64,000 nt of DNA from Streptomyces sp. NBC_00259 (lineage in GTDB: Bacteria > Actinomycetota > Actinomycetes > Streptomycetales > Streptomycetaceae), in the NCBI RefSeq assembly GCF_036181745.1, contig NZ_CP108080.1, positions 3,596,001 through 3,660,000 on the forward strand. Reading direction: 5' to 3'. Below are positions 43,555 to 52,742 of the stretch, one piece after another (positions within the stretch are counted from its first letter, which is position 1; every line of letters begins with the position of its first letter). The notes beneath the pieces are model-generated. The model had not been told where the DNA came from. It ran no database searches and saw only the letters and a list, made by a program, of their open reading frames with translations. A program made the position numbers and the translations under genes.

Positions 43555-43842
43555 TCAGACGGCGATGGCCACCTCGGAGAGGCCACCGGTCTGGGCGACG
43601 ACCGTACGGTCCGCCGTCCCACCGGGGACGAGGGCGCGCACGGTCCACGTGCCCTCGGCCGCGTAGAAGCGGAACTGTCCGGTCGCCGAGGTCGGGACCT
43701 CGGCGGTGAACTCGCCGGTCGAGTCCAGCAGACGCACGTAACCGGTGACGGGCTCGCCGTCGCGGGTCACCTGGCCCTGGATGGTGGTCTCACCGGGCTT
43801 GATCGTCGAGGCGTCGGGGCCGCCGGCCTGCGCTCCACACAT
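43555..43842 (-). CDS. DUF1416 protein (SseC-like)
   Basis: Protein of 95 aa with an Ig-like beta domain: TTIQGQVTRDGEPVTGYVRL, LDSTGEFTAEVPTSATGQFR and FYAAEGTWTVRALVPGG. It opens MCGAQAGGPD with a Cys at position 2. In actinobacteria this protein lies next to a thiosulfate sulfurtransferase (SseC beside CysA in Mycobacterium), as here, 43 bp downstream. It probably supports sulfur transfer; the mechanism is unknown. Confidence 0.92.
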   Translation of the reverse strand: MCGAQAGGPDASTIKPGETTIQGQVTRDGEPVTGYVRLLDSTGEFTAEVPTSATGQFRFYAAEGTWTVRALVPGGTADRTVVAQTGGLSEVAIAV

Positions 43843-43885
43843 GTCTTTCCGTCCTTACGGTCGAGGGGTCCGGAGGTCCCGGGAC

Positions 43886-44731
43886 TTACTTGTTCGCGCC
43901 GAGCTCGATCGGCACGCCGACGAGGGAGCCGTACTCGGTCCACGAGCCGTCGTAGTTCTTGACGTTCTCGACGCCGAGCAGCTCGTGCAGGACGAACCAG
44001 GTCAGCGCGGAGCGCTCACCGATGCGGCAGTAGGCGACGGTGTCCTTCGACAGGTCGACCTGCTCCTCGGCGTAGAGCGCCTTGAGCTCGTCGTCCGACT
44101 TGAAGGTGCCGTCGTCGTTGGCGTTCTTCGACCACGGGATGTTGCGCGCGGTCGGGATGTGGCCGGGACGCTGCGACTGCTCCTGCGGCAGGTGGGCCGG
44201 GGCGAGCAGCTTGCCGCTGAACTCGTCGGGCGAACGGACGTCGACCAGGTTCTGGTTGCCGATCGCGGCGACGGCGTCGTCGCGGAAGGCGCGGATGGAC
44301 GTGTCCTGGGCCTTGGCCTTGTAGTCGGTGGCCGGGCGCTGCGGGACGTCGGCGCCGTCGACCAGGTCGCGGGAGTCGAGCTCCCACTTCTTGCGGCCGC
44401 CGTCGAGGAGCTTCACGTCCTGGTGGCCGTAGAGCTTGAAGTACCAGTAGGCGTAGGACGCGAACCAGTTGTTGTTGCCGCCGTAGAGCACGACCGTGTC
44501 GTCGTTGGCGATGCCCTTCGCGGACAGCAGCTTCTCGAAGCCGGCCTGGTCCACGAAGTCACGGCGGACCGGGTCCTGGAGGTCCTTCTTCCAGTCGATC
44601 CGGACGGCGCTCTTGATGTGGTTCTTGTCGTAGGCCGAGGTGTCCTCGTCGACCTCGACGACGACGACCTTCGGGTCGTCCAGGTGGGCCTCGACCCAGT
44701 CGGCGTCTACCAGGACGTCGCTGCGGCTCAT
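43886..44731 (-). CDS. Thiosulfate sulfurtransferase (two-domain rhodanese)
   Basis: Enzyme of 281 aa that moves sulfane sulfur from thiosulfate to an acceptor. It has two rhodanese domains; the second is catalytic, with Cys235 in the loop AYCRIGERSALTW (CRIGER type). The N-terminal domain has VVVVEVDEDTSAYDKNHIKS and VVLYGGNNNWFASYAYWYFK. The start ATG 44731 follows GGAGGAG. It heads an operon with the DUF1416 gene and is preceded by a Cys-containing leader peptide, which suggests regulation by cysteine supply. Confidence 0.95.
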   Translation of the reverse strand: MSRSDVLVDADWVEAHLDDPKVVVVEVDEDTSAYDKNHIKSAVRIDWKKDLQDPVRRDFVDQAGFEKLLSAKGIANDDTVVLYGGNNNWFASYAYWYFKLYGHQDVKLLDGGRKKWELDSRDLVDGADVPQRPATDYKAKAQDTSIRAFRDDAVAAIGNQNLVDVRSPDEFSGKLLAPAHLPQEQSQRPGHIPTARNIPWSKNANDDGTFKSDDELKALYAEEQVDLSKDTVAYCRIGERSALTWFVLHELLGVENVKNYDGSWTEYGSLVGVPIELGANK

Positions 44732-44886
44732 GCTGTTCTCCTCCGGGGCAGTGTGCGGCGGGTGGTGCGCGAAAGCAGGTTGCGGTGCAGGTACGCCGAA
44801 ACGGCGCGAAGACACGCGGGTGGCCATGGCCGGAAGGGGCTCGGATGGCCCGGGGACACGGAAACCGACGGAGGCCGGGCTTCCGC

Positions 44887-44970
44887 TCAGATGGCGCGAC
44901 AGAGCATGGCGGCGACGCGGCACAGGTCTACTGCCCGCCGCTTCGTGAGGTCCGCCTGTCGCTGCTTCAT
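44887..44970 (-). CDS. Leaderless Cys-containing leader peptide of the sulfurtransferase operon
   Basis: A 27-codon gene, MKQRQADLTKRRAVDLCRVA continuing AMLCRAI. It carries two Cys, each followed by Arg, near its end. The -10 box TACGAT ends 8 nt before the ATG, so the transcript should begin at the start codon itself. Short Cys-bearing leader peptides before sulfur-metabolism genes are known in Streptomyces and mycobacteria and act by ribosome stalling at Cys codons. The 155-nt gap to the sulfurtransferase gene can form long GC-rich pairings that stalling could shift. Confidence 0.78.
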   Translation of the reverse strand: MKQRQADLTKRRAVDLCRVAAMLCRAI

Positions 44971-44977
44971 GGGGTCG

Positions 44978-45007
44978 ATCGTAGGGACGACCGGGCGGCC
45001 ATGTCAC
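44978..45007 (-). promoter_or_regulatory. Promoter of the leader peptide and sulfurtransferase operon
   Basis: On the minus strand GTGACA (45007-45002), an 18-nt spacer and TACGAT (44983-44978). The expected start of transcription coincides with the leader-peptide ATG. Confidence 0.7.
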
Positions 45008-45164
45008 CGGCGTGTCGCATCCTGAGACGCGATCGTCCGAAATGTGGGACGCATGGCCGGAACGGGCCCGGTGGGACCGAGCGACGGAGACCTGCCGCCC
45101 CACTCGTATCTGCGGACCGGACACGACCGTCTCAGTATCCGGCCACACCGCGCTGACCGCAGGG

Positions 45165-45312
45165 GTACGAGCCCACCAGGGGCATGAGCCCGGGAGGGGA
45201 TTCGGCCCGGCAGTGGCGTCAGCCCGGCCAGGGGCACCAGTCCGGCAGGGACATCTACCCGGCCAGGCGAGCCAGGGGCGTCAGCCCGCCAGGAGGGTCA
45301 GCCCGCCAGCGG
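45165..45312 (-). repeat. Degenerate repeats after the DUF2993 gene
   Basis: On the minus strand the gene's last bases (GCTGGCGGGCTGACCC) recur about eight times in altered form, such as CTGGCGGGCTGACGCC and CTGGCCGGGCTGACGCC. They fill much of the 327-bp gap up to the sulfurtransferase leader promoter. No gene is seen in that gap. Confidence 0.7.
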
Positions 45313-45987
45313 AACGTCCGTACCCGCGACCGTGATGACGAGGCCCTTCTCGTCCGCCTGGACCTTCTGCAGCTTCATGCCCTCCGGCAGACCGCTGAGC
45401 TTCCGGTCGAAGTCGGTCTTCTCGCGGATCATGTCCTCCAGCCGCGGTATGCCTTCCCCGGGCACCTTGTCCGCACGCACGCGGATCGTGCCACCGTCGA
45501 CCAGGCTGACCGTGGAGACGACACTGCGCGAGAGCGAGCGGCCGAGGAGGTCGACCGTGCCGGTCACCTTCAGCTTGCCGTTCCCGCCGTACGCGACGGT
45601 GACGTCCTCGTCGGCCGCCTTGGTGAGGTCGGCGTACGAGATACGGGCGGTGCCGGTCGCGGTCGCGGCCGTGGCGCTGGAGTAGTTGCTGCCCAGGCGC
45701 ACGTTGTGGAGGGCCGCGGACAGCTCGGTGATGACGACCCTGCGCCCGTTGGCGCTCGTCTCGATGTCGCGGACGGTCACGTCGACGCGATCGAGCTCCT
45801 TGCCCACGACCTGGGTCAGGAAGGGAAAGCCCTCGATCGCCACCTCGGTCGCACCGGACAGGCCCTGGCGGGCCTTGATCTTCTCCGCGGCCTCCGACTC
45901 GGCGTAGTTGAGCAGGAGCCGGTCGGCGGCGACGAAGAGCCCGCCGAGGATGACGACGGTGATCAGCAGAATTCGCAGTGCGCGCAT
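45298..45987 (-). CDS. DUF2993 (LmeA-like) membrane-anchored protein
   Basis: Exported, membrane-anchored protein of 229 aa. It opens MRALRILLITVVILGGLFVA, a signal anchor, then AADRLLLNYAESEAAEKIKA and EVAIEGFPFLTQVVGKELDR, the DUF2993 pattern. In mycobacteria the relative LmeA helps lipomannan elongation. The start ATG 45987 was preferred to the upstream in-frame codon because it begins at the signal anchor. Its stop codon starts a degenerate repeat array. Confidence 0.88.
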   Translation of the reverse strand: MRALRILLITVVILGGLFVAADRLLLNYAESEAAEKIKARQGLSGATEVAIEGFPFLTQVVGKELDRVDVTVRDIETSANGRRVVITELSAALHNVRLGSNYSSATAATATGTARISYADLTKAADEDVTVAYGGNGKLKVTGTVDLLGRSLSRSVVSTVSLVDGGTIRVRADKVPGEGIPRLEDMIREKTDFDRKLSGLPEGMKLQKVQADEKGLVITVAGTDVPLAG

Positions 45988-46166
45988 GACTCGGTGTTCC
46001 CCCACCCCTGTCTCGGCCCTCCCGGATCGGAACGGCCTGAATGATCGACGTTCGGCGGCACGCTATTGGTTCCCGCCGGTCCGGGCCAGGGCATCACCGT
46101 CCGTACCCGACCGGAACACGGCTCCGGTCAGTGGGTCACAGGGCCAGATGCTCACGGATCGCGGGG

Positions 46167-47375
46167 TCAGATCAGTGCGCGGCCCAGCAGATAGACGGCG
46201 GGGACCGCGGCCGTGAGCGGAAGCGCGACGCCGGCCGTCATATGGACGAACCGGGACGGGTAGTCGTAGCTGGCCACCCGCAGGCCCACGAGCGCGCACA
46301 CCCCGGCCCCGAGCCCCAGCAGCGCGCCCTGCGAGCCCACCCCGGTGGCCCCGCCCGCCGCGATGCCCGCGCCGGCGGCGGCCAGCAGCGCGACCACGAC
46401 CGACGCCGCACCCGGCAGCGGCAGCGCCCGCGCGAGCACCGCCGCCGCGACCGACGCGCCCGCGACGGCCACCGCCTCCGGGGCGACGGCGAGGTAGCCG
46501 GCCGCGACGATCGTCAGCGCGGCCGAGGCGACCGTCGCCATCAGGCCGTACATCCGCTCGTCGGCGGAGGCGTGGCTGCGCAGCTGCAGCACGACGGTGA
46601 GCAGCACCCAGACGCCGAGGGTGCCGATGATCACGGCCGGGGCGTGTCCGGAGCCCGTGGCGAGCAGGACGGCGTCCGCGGCGAGGCCGCCGGCGAACGC
46701 GAGGGCGATGCCCTGGCGGGCGGGCCACATGCCGTTCAGCCGGAACCAGCCGGCGGCGGTGAGGCCCTGGAGCGCGATGAGCGGGATCAGCAGGAGGTAC
46801 GGCGAGGCGCCCGCGGTCGCCGCGAGCAGCAGACCGATCACGGCCGTCAGCCCCGCGGGCTGCATCCCGGGCGGGATGATCGGCGAGCGCCCTTCCGCGC
46901 GGGCACGCTGCGCGTCGGTGATCCGTGCGTTGCCCAGGGTGGTGGGGGCGCTGTACGCGGGTTCACCGGCCGCCTGGGGCTCACCGGCCGCCGGCGGCGC
47001 GCTCGCGGCCCCGTGCCCGGCGATCCCCTGCCCGGCGATCCCCGGCTCGTACGCGGCGGACGCGGCGGCGGGAGCGGCCGGTGAGCCGGGAGCGACGGGC
47101 ACCTCCGGCGGCAGCGCGTACGCCCTCGCCGAAGGGTCCTGCGGCGGCAGATACGTCGTGTCCGTGGCGCCCGGGTGGTACGGGGCGTGCTGCACGGGCT
47201 CGGCCACCGGCTCGACCGTCGGCTGGTACTGGGTGTCCCAGGTCTGGCCCTCCCACGTCTGGGTGACGTTGGGGTCCTGGTGGTTCCGCTGCCCGTACGG
47301 ATCCTGCGGGCCGAACGGATCCTGCGGGCCGTACGAGTCCTGCGGGCCGTACGGATACTGCTGATCGCTGCTCAT
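46167..47375 (-). CDS. Multi-span membrane protein with a Pro/Gln/Tyr-rich N terminus
   Basis: Protein of 402 aa. Residues 1-165 are cytoplasmic and disordered, with YGPQD repeats ([16 protein letters not shown]) then Pro/Ala/Gln-rich sequence. From about 170 to the end there are about ten hydrophobic segments in a compact Ala/Gly/Leu-rich bundle. No catalytic motif is recognised. The start ATG 47375 is just after the moaD-type gene, 10 bp away on the same strand, so they are probably co-transcribed. Function unknown. Confidence 0.8.
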   Translation of the reverse strand: MSSDQQYPYGPQDSYGPQDPFGPQDPYGQRNHQDPNVTQTWEGQTWDTQYQPTVEPVAEPVQHAPYHPGATDTTYLPPQDPSARAYALPPEVPVAPGSPAAPAAASAAYEPGIAGQGIAGHGAASAPPAAGEPQAAGEPAYSAPTTLGNARITDAQRARAEGRSPIIPPGMQPAGLTAVIGLLLAATAGASPYLLLIPLIALQGLTAAGWFRLNGMWPARQGIALAFAGGLAADAVLLATGSGHAPAVIIGTLGVWVLLTVVLQLRSHASADERMYGLMATVASAALTIVAAGYLAVAPEAVAVAGASVAAAVLARALPLPGAASVVVALLAAAGAGIAAGGATGVGSQGALLGLGAGVCALVGLRVASYDYPSRFVHMTAGVALPLTAAVPAVYLLGRALI

Positions 47376-47385
47376 GCTGTGCGGT

Positions 47386-47640
47386 TCACCCTCCTGCGAA
47401 CGGCGGGAGCACCTCGACCGTGCCGCCCTCGGCAAGCCGTACGGTCTCATGGCCACGGGTCCCGACGGGGTCACCGTCGACGAGGAACGAACACCGCCGG
47501 AGTACGCGGACGAGTTCGCCCGGGTGCCTCTCACGGGCGGCGTCCAGCGCTTCGGCCAGGTTCTCCGCGGCGTACGGCTCCTCGGCCACCCCCGCGGCGG
47601 CCTTGGCCGCGGCCCAGTAGCGGATGGTTCCCGCTGCCAT
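47386..47640 (-). CDS. MoaD/ThiS-family sulfur-carrier protein
   Basis: Ubiquitin-like sulfur carrier of 84 aa. It ends in the di-glycine tail PPFAGG needed for adenylation and thiocarboxylation. [20 protein letters not shown] and [20 protein letters not shown] match MoaD. The start ATG 47640 follows GGAG. It likely feeds molybdopterin synthesis, but no other moa gene is in the window, so the pathway is inferred from the family. Confidence 0.9.
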   Translation of the reverse strand: MAAGTIRYWAAAKAAAGVAEEPYAAENLAEALDAARERHPGELVRVLRRCSFLVDGDPVGTRGHETVRLAEGGTVEVLPPFAGG

Positions 47641-47682
47641 CGCGGCACTCCTCTCTCCGGCTCGTCGACTGTCCATGATGGG

Positions 47683-48624
47683 CTATGCGCGGGCGAGCCA
47701 GTCCGCGAGGCGCCCCAGAAGGCCGTCGTCCGCGGCGTTCTCGGCGTGCCCCATGCCCGGTTCCAGCCACAACTCGCACGGGCCGGCGGCGGCCAGCATC
47801 CGCGGATGGTCCAGCGGGAAGTACGCATCGCGGTCACCGTGGACGATCAGCAGCGGGGTCGGCGCGATCAGCGGGACGGCCTCGACCGGCGAGAGCGGGA
47901 CGGGGTCCCAGTCCTTGTGGTGGATACGGGTCCGCAGGCCGTAGCGCCCGACCAGCCGCCCGACGGGCCGGGTGACGACCCAGTGGAGCCGCCGCATGGG
48001 CGCCGTACCTTGGTAGTACCAGCGGGCAGGCGCGCTGACGGCAGCGACCGCGTCGGTGTGTGCGTCCCGTGCGCCACGTACATCCCGTGCCTCACGCACG
48101 CCACGCGCGTCATGCACGTCCAGTACGCCGCGTACGCCGCGTACGTCCCGTGCACCCGTACGCCCCTCGTGCTCCGGCGTGTGCTCCCCCGCCCGCTGCG
48201 CCGCGGCCCCGCCGTACAGCGCCGCATGCCGCAGCACCACCGATCCGCCCATCGAGAAGCCCACCGTGACGACCCGTCCGTACCCCAGCGAACGCGCCCA
48301 GGCGACGGCCGCGGCCAGGTCCAGCACCTCGCGGTCGCCGACCGTCGAGTGCCCGCCGGACCTGCCGTGGCCGCGGAAGGAGAAGGTGACGACCCCTGCC
48401 CGGCCGGCGAACACCCCCGCCGCGCGGCGCACCGCGGGACGGTCGACCGAACCGGTGAATCCGTGCGCGACGACGATCGCCAGATCGGTCTCCCCGGCCG
48501 TACAGGGCTGGTGCAGCGCCTCGATGCGCACGCCGTCGGAGGTCCTGAGGGTTGCGCGTCGAGGTCCGTCAGTGATCGAGGAAACATCCACATGGTGACA
48601 TCGACCCTCTACGACAGAGCTCAT
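47683..48624 (-). CDS. Alpha/beta hydrolase with a low-complexity insertion
   Basis: Protein of 313 aa. The fold shows [34 protein letters not shown], the nucleophile elbow [16 protein letters not shown] (Ser), and the acid/His part [20 protein letters not shown] and PGMGHAENA. The insertion at about residues 155-200 is a run of degenerate units ([20 protein letters not shown]), coded by a 9-12 bp repeat. It sits next to the nucleophile and is absent from typical relatives. The start ATG 48624 lacks a ribosome binding site and may be leaderless. A GTG (VDVSSITDG) 36 nt further in is an alternative. Confidence 0.83.
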   Translation of the reverse strand: MSSVVEGRCHHVDVSSITDGPRRATLRTSDGVRIEALHQPCTAGETDLAIVVAHGFTGSVDRPAVRRAAGVFAGRAGVVTFSFRGHGRSGGHSTVGDREVLDLAAAVAWARSLGYGRVVTVGFSMGGSVVLRHAALYGGAAAQRAGEHTPEHEGRTGARDVRGVRGVLDVHDARGVREARDVRGARDAHTDAVAAVSAPARWYYQGTAPMRRLHWVVTRPVGRLVGRYGLRTRIHHKDWDPVPLSPVEAVPLIAPTPLLIVHGDRDAYFPLDHPRMLAAAGPCELWLEPGMGHAENAADDGLLGRLADWLARA

Positions 48625-48879
48625 GTGGGCTATTGTGCTGGGCAGAGGATCCGGGCGACGCAGCCCCCGGGTCCTTTTGTGTTTCCAGTCCGTTGTTACA
48701 GACAGGTGAACGAAACGATCGCGGAACCCCGGGGCGCGGGGGCCGCGGCCGGGCAAGAGGCAGTGCCGCAGACGTCCTCGCAGGGACCGAGGAGGAACCG
48801 ACGTTATGGGCGAGCGAACCGTGCACGACCGAGAGACCACGAACCAGGCAGGGACAGCGGCCCGGGCAGGTGGGTCGCG

Positions 48880-49683
48880 ATGAGTTCTCTGCTGCTCCTC
48901 ACCAATGCCCTCCAGCCCTCCACGGAGGTGCTCCCCGCCCTCGGCCTGCTGCTGCACAACGTACGGGTGGCACCCGCCGAGGGCCCGGCCCTGGTCGACA
49001 CCCCGGGCGCCGAGGTGATCCTGGTCGACGGCAGGCGCGACCTCCCGCAGGTACGCAGCCTCTGCCAGCTGCTCCGCTCCACCGGGCCCGGCTGTCCGCT
49101 GATCCTCGTCGTCACCGAGGGCGGTCTCGCGGCCGTCACCGCCGACTGGGGCATCGACGACGTGCTGCTGGACACGGCAGGACCCGCCGAGGTCGAGGCC
49201 AGGCTCCGGCTCGCCATGGGCCGGCAGCAGCTCACCTCGGACGACTCGCCGATGGAGATCCGCAACGGTGATCTGTCGGTCGACGAGGCCACGTACAGCG
49301 CGAAGCTGAAGGGGCGGGTCCTGGACCTGACCTTCAAGGAGTTCGAGCTGCTGAAGTACCTGGCCCAGCACCCCGGCCGGGTCTTCACCAGGGCCCAGCT
49401 GCTGCAGGAGGTCTGGGGCTACGACTACTTCGGCGGTACGCGCACGGTCGACGTCCACGTGCGGCGGCTGCGCGCCAAGCTCGGCCCCGAGCACGAGTCC
49501 CTGATCGGGACCGTGCGGAACGTGGGATACCGCTTCGTCACGCCGGAGAAGGGCGACCGCTCGGAGAACTCGGCGGCGGCGAAGGCGAAGAAGGCGGCCG
49601 AGGAATCCGTCCCCCGTGCGGAGGACTCGGCCGACGACATGACCGAGACCATCGAAGCTGCTGTACGCCCTGCCCAGAGGTAG
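48880..49683 (+). CDS. glnR: Global nitrogen regulator GlnR
   Basis: OmpR-type regulator of 267 aa that controls glutamine synthetase, ammonium and nitrate genes in Streptomyces. It opens [20 protein letters not shown], the GlnR-specific receiver, which lacks the full phosphorylation pocket and works without a partner kinase. The winged helix has [20 protein letters not shown] and [20 protein letters not shown], followed by a variable Lys/Ala/Glu tail. The start ATG 48880 is preceded by GCAGGTGGG. It is divergent from the hydrolase gene. Confidence 0.96.
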   Translation: MSSLLLLTNALQPSTEVLPALGLLLHNVRVAPAEGPALVDTPGAEVILVDGRRDLPQVRSLCQLLRSTGPGCPLILVVTEGGLAAVTADWGIDDVLLDTAGPAEVEARLRLAMGRQQLTSDDSPMEIRNGDLSVDEATYSAKLKGRVLDLTFKEFELLKYLAQHPGRVFTRAQLLQEVWGYDYFGGTRTVDVHVRRLRAKLGPEHESLIGTVRNVGYRFVTPEKGDRSENSAAAKAKKAAEESVPRAEDSADDMTETIEAAVRPAQR

Positions 49684-49706
49684 GTCACCACGCGTAGACT
49701 GCGCGC

Positions 49707-50732
49707 GTGGCCAAGGTGACGCGGGACGATGTAGCGCGACTGGCGGGTACGTCGACCGCTGTGGTGAGTTACGTCATCAACAACGGACCCCGGCCGGTCG
49801 CCCCGGCCACGCGCGAGCGGGTACTCGCCGCGATCAAGGAGCTGGGCTACCGGCCCGACCGGGTCGCGCAGGCGATGGCCTCGCGGCGTACGGACCTCAT
49901 AGGCATGATCGTGCCGGACGCCCGCCAGCCGTTCTTCGCGGAGATGGCGCACGCGGTGGAACGGGCGGCGGCGGACCGCGGAAAGATGGTCCTCGTCGGC
50001 AATTCGGACTACCGCGACGAGCGCGAGGTCCACTATCTGCGGGCCTTCCTCGGCATGCGCGTCGCCGGGCTGATCCTCGTCAGCCAGGGTCCGAGCGAGC
50101 GTGCGGCGGCGGAGATCGAGGCGTGGGACGCTCGGGTGGTGCTGCTGCACGAGCGGCCCGAGGCGATCGACGACGTCGCGGTCGTGACGGACGACATCGG
50201 CGGGGCGCAGCTCGCGACCCGGCATCTCCTGGAGCACGGACATCCGTACGTCGCGTGCCTGGGCGGCGTCGAGGAGACCCCGGTGGTGGGCGACCCGGTG
50301 GCCGACCACGTCGAGGGCTGGCGGCGGGCGATGCTGGAGTCCGGGCGGTCGACGGAGGGCCGGCTGTTCGAGGCGCCGTACAACCGCTACGACGCGTATC
50401 TCGTGGCGCTGAAGATCCTGTCCGGCCCGGACCGGCCGCCGGCGATCTTCTGCGCGACGGACGACCAGGCGATCGGTGTGCTGCGGGCCGCGCGCGAGCT
50501 GCGGATCGATGTGCCGGGTGAGCTGGCGGTGGCGGGCTTCGACGACGTCAAGGAAGCCGGACTGACCGACCCGCCGCTGACGACGATCGCCTCCGACCGG
50601 CCGGCGATGGCGCGCGCGGCGGTGGATCTGGTGCTGGACGACGGGCTGCGGGTGGTCGGCTCACGGCGCGAGCGGGTGAAGCAGTTCCCCTCGGCCCTGA
50701 TCGTCCGCCGCTCCTGCGGCTGCCACGGCTGA
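49707..50732 (+). CDS. LacI-family transcriptional regulator
   Basis: Repressor of 341 aa. The N-terminal helix-turn-helix reads [20 protein letters not shown] with the hinge [20 protein letters not shown]. The ligand domain has [35 protein letters not shown] and [20 protein letters not shown]. The C terminus is Cys-rich (RRSCGCHG). A -10 box TAGACT (49695-49700) ends 7 nt before GTG 49707, so the gene is probably leaderless. It follows glnR by 23 bp. The effector sugar is unknown. The stop codon begins a sevenfold 13-14 bp repeat. Confidence 0.93.
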   Translation: MAKVTRDDVARLAGTSTAVVSYVINNGPRPVAPATRERVLAAIKELGYRPDRVAQAMASRRTDLIGMIVPDARQPFFAEMAHAVERAAADRGKMVLVGNSDYRDEREVHYLRAFLGMRVAGLILVSQGPSERAAAEIEAWDARVVLLHERPEAIDDVAVVTDDIGGAQLATRHLLEHGHPYVACLGGVEETPVVGDPVADHVEGWRRAMLESGRSTEGRLFEAPYNRYDAYLVALKILSGPDRPPAIFCATDDQAIGVLRAARELRIDVPGELAVAGFDDVKEAGLTDPPLTTIASDRPAMARAAVDLVLDDGLRVVGSRRERVKQFPSALIVRRSCGCHG

Positions 50733-50820
50733 CCTCACCGTCCTGACCCCACCGTCCTGACCCCACCGCCTGACCCCACCGCCTGACCCCACCGCCTGAC
50801 CTCACCGCCTGACCCGAAGG
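50729..50820 (+). repeat. Sevenfold 13-14 bp array starting at the LacI stop codon
   Basis: CTGACCCCACCGC-type units start at 50729, 50743, 50757, 50770, 50783, 50796 and 50809. The first contains the TGA stop (50730-50732). All units carry TGA in shifting frames. Confidence 0.9.
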
Positions 50821-50917
50821 CGCGGCACCCCGGCCTTACATGGGGCATACATGCTTCTGTCGGGCTTCTCAGGCCGTCCTCAGCGTGCTCTCATCTACGG
50901 CCCCGAGAGTCGTCACC

Positions 50918-51949
50918 ATGACGGACCACTACCGCAACAGCGGCGACGAGGGCACGCAGCACACCCACCAGTACCCGTACGCGGGGTTCGGGGACGGGGC
51001 GTACCCGCCGCCGCCCCCGCACGCACCGGCACCCGCCGCACCCGTGCCCGCCGCGCCCGCGAACGCTCCCGCGCACGCCGCGCGTGCCAAGCGGCCCGTC
51101 GCGTTGATCGCGGCCGTCGCGATCATCGCCGCGGCCGTCGGCGGCGGGGCGGCCACGCTGGTGGAGCGGTTCGCCGGGGGCGGTTCGACCGGCGGAGCGG
51201 CCGGCGTCGACGGGACCACGGTGTCGCAGAGCAGCAAGGGCACCGTCGCCGGTGTCGCCCAGGCCGTCTCCCCCAGCATCGTGGAGATCAACGCCTCCTC
51301 CACCTCGGGCGAGTCCACCGGCTCCGGCGTGATCATCACCCGGGACGGTGAGATCGTCACCAACAACCACGTCATCGCAGGCGCCGACACCGTCAAGGTC
51401 AGGCTCAGCGACGGCAAGACGTACACCGCGGACGTCGTCGGCACCGACCCCGACAAGGACCTCGCTCTGATCAAGCTGAGGAGCGCGAGCGGTCTGAAGG
51501 CCGCCGCTCTCGGTGACTCCGGCCGCGTCGAGGTCGGTGACGAGGTCGTCGCGATCGGCTCGCCCGAGGGCCTCACCGGCACCGTGACCAGCGGAATCAT
51601 CTCGGCGCTCGACCGGGACGTGACCGTCGCCAAGGACGAGGGACGCCAGCGGCAGCAGGACCCGCGGCAGGGCTGGCCCTTCGAGTTCGGCGGTCAGGAG
51701 TTCAACGGGGACACCGGCGACTCCAAGACCACGTACAAGGCCATCCAGACGGACGCCTCGCTCAACCCCGGCAACTCCGGCGGTGCGCTGATCAACATGA
51801 ACGGCGAGATCATCGGCATCAACTCGGCCATGTACTCGCCGAGTTCCTCGGGCGGATCCACAGCGGGCAGCGTCGGCCTCGGCTTCGCCATCCCGATCGA
51901 CACCGTCAAGGCCGATCTCGACAGCCTCCGCTCCGGCGGCGAGAACTGA
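50918..51949 (+). CDS. Membrane-anchored HtrA/DegP-like serine protease without PDZ domain
   Basis: Protein of 343 aa. A Pro/Ala-rich cytoplasmic leader (1-50) is followed by one span ([20 protein letters not shown]) and a trypsin-like domain outside the cell. The catalytic triad is His151 in VTNNHVIAG, Asp181 in [11 protein letters not shown] and Ser287 in [13 protein letters not shown]. No PDZ domain follows; the chain ends at SGGEN. The start ATG 50918 ([10 protein letters not shown]) follows GAGAG. It lies directly before an OmpR/kinase pair, as in other Streptomyces, and may act in envelope stress. Confidence 0.93.
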   Translation: MTDHYRNSGDEGTQHTHQYPYAGFGDGAYPPPPPHAPAPAAPVPAAPANAPAHAARAKRPVALIAAVAIIAAAVGGGAATLVERFAGGGSTGGAAGVDGTTVSQSSKGTVAGVAQAVSPSIVEINASSTSGESTGSGVIITRDGEIVTNNHVIAGADTVKVRLSDGKTYTADVVGTDPDKDLALIKLRSASGLKAAALGDSGRVEVGDEVVAIGSPEGLTGTVTSGIISALDRDVTVAKDEGRQRQQDPRQGWPFEFGGQEFNGDTGDSKTTYKAIQTDASLNPGNSGGALINMNGEIIGINSAMYSPSSSGGSTAGSVGLGFAIPIDTVKADLDSLRSGGEN

Positions 51950-52004
51950 CCGGGCGCCGATCCGTGGACCGGGCGTACGACCGACCGCGTGCGAGGCTGG
52001 GGCC

Positions 52005-52742
52005 ATGACGACCGCACCCGGTGAAGGCGACCGCGAACGCATCCTCATCGTCGACGACGAACCCGCCGTACGCGAGGCGCTGCAGCGCAGCCTCGCCTTC
52101 GAGGGGTACGCCACCGAGGTCGCGGCCGACGGCTTCGACGCCCTCGCCAAGGTGGAGTCGTACGCGCCCGACCTCGTCGTCCTCGACATCCAGATGCCGC
52201 GCATGGACGGCCTGACCGCGGCCCGGCGGCTGCGCTCCCTCGGCTCCACCCTGCCGGTCCTGATGCTCACCGCCCGTGACACCGTCGGCGACCGGGTGAC
52301 CGGTCTCGACGCCGGGGCGGACGACTATCTGGTCAAGCCGTTCGAGCTGGACGAGCTGTTCGCGCGGATCAGGGCGCTGCTGCGGCGCAGCTCGTACGCC
52401 TCGGCGGCGGGCACGGACCGTGAGGACTCCGGCGACGTGCTGTCGTTCGCCGATCTGCGGATGGACCTGGCGACCCGCGAGGTCACGCGCGGGCCGCGCC
52501 GGGTCGAGCTGACCCGTACCGAGTTCACGCTGCTGGAGCTGTTCCTGGCGCACCCGCGGCAGGTGCTGACCCGCGAGCAGATCCTCAAGACCGTCTGGGG
52601 CTTCGACTTCGAGCCGAGCTCCAACTCGCTGGACGTGTACGTCATGTATCTGCGCCGCAAGACGGAGGCGGCCGGGGAGCCGCGTCTGGTGCACACCGTC
52701 CGCGGGGTCGGCTACGCGCTGCGGGAGGGATCGCCGGAGTGA
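52005..52742 (+). CDS. OmpR-family response regulator (MprA-like)
   Basis: Response regulator of 245 aa. The receiver has the acidic pair VDDEP, the phospho-acceptor Asp61 in [13 protein letters not shown], and Lys111 in DDYLVKPFE. The winged helix shows [20 protein letters not shown] and [20 protein letters not shown]. It resembles MprA of the cell-envelope stress system. It lies between the HtrA-like protease and its kinase, whose GTG start overlaps its stop by 4 bp. Confidence 0.94.
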   Translation: MTTAPGEGDRERILIVDDEPAVREALQRSLAFEGYATEVAADGFDALAKVESYAPDLVVLDIQMPRMDGLTAARRLRSLGSTLPVLMLTARDTVGDRVTGLDAGADDYLVKPFELDELFARIRALLRRSSYASAAGTDREDSGDVLSFADLRMDLATREVTRGPRRVELTRTEFTLLELFLAHPRQVLTREQILKTVWGFDFEPSSNSLDVYVMYLRRKTEAAGEPRLVHTVRGVGYALREGSPE

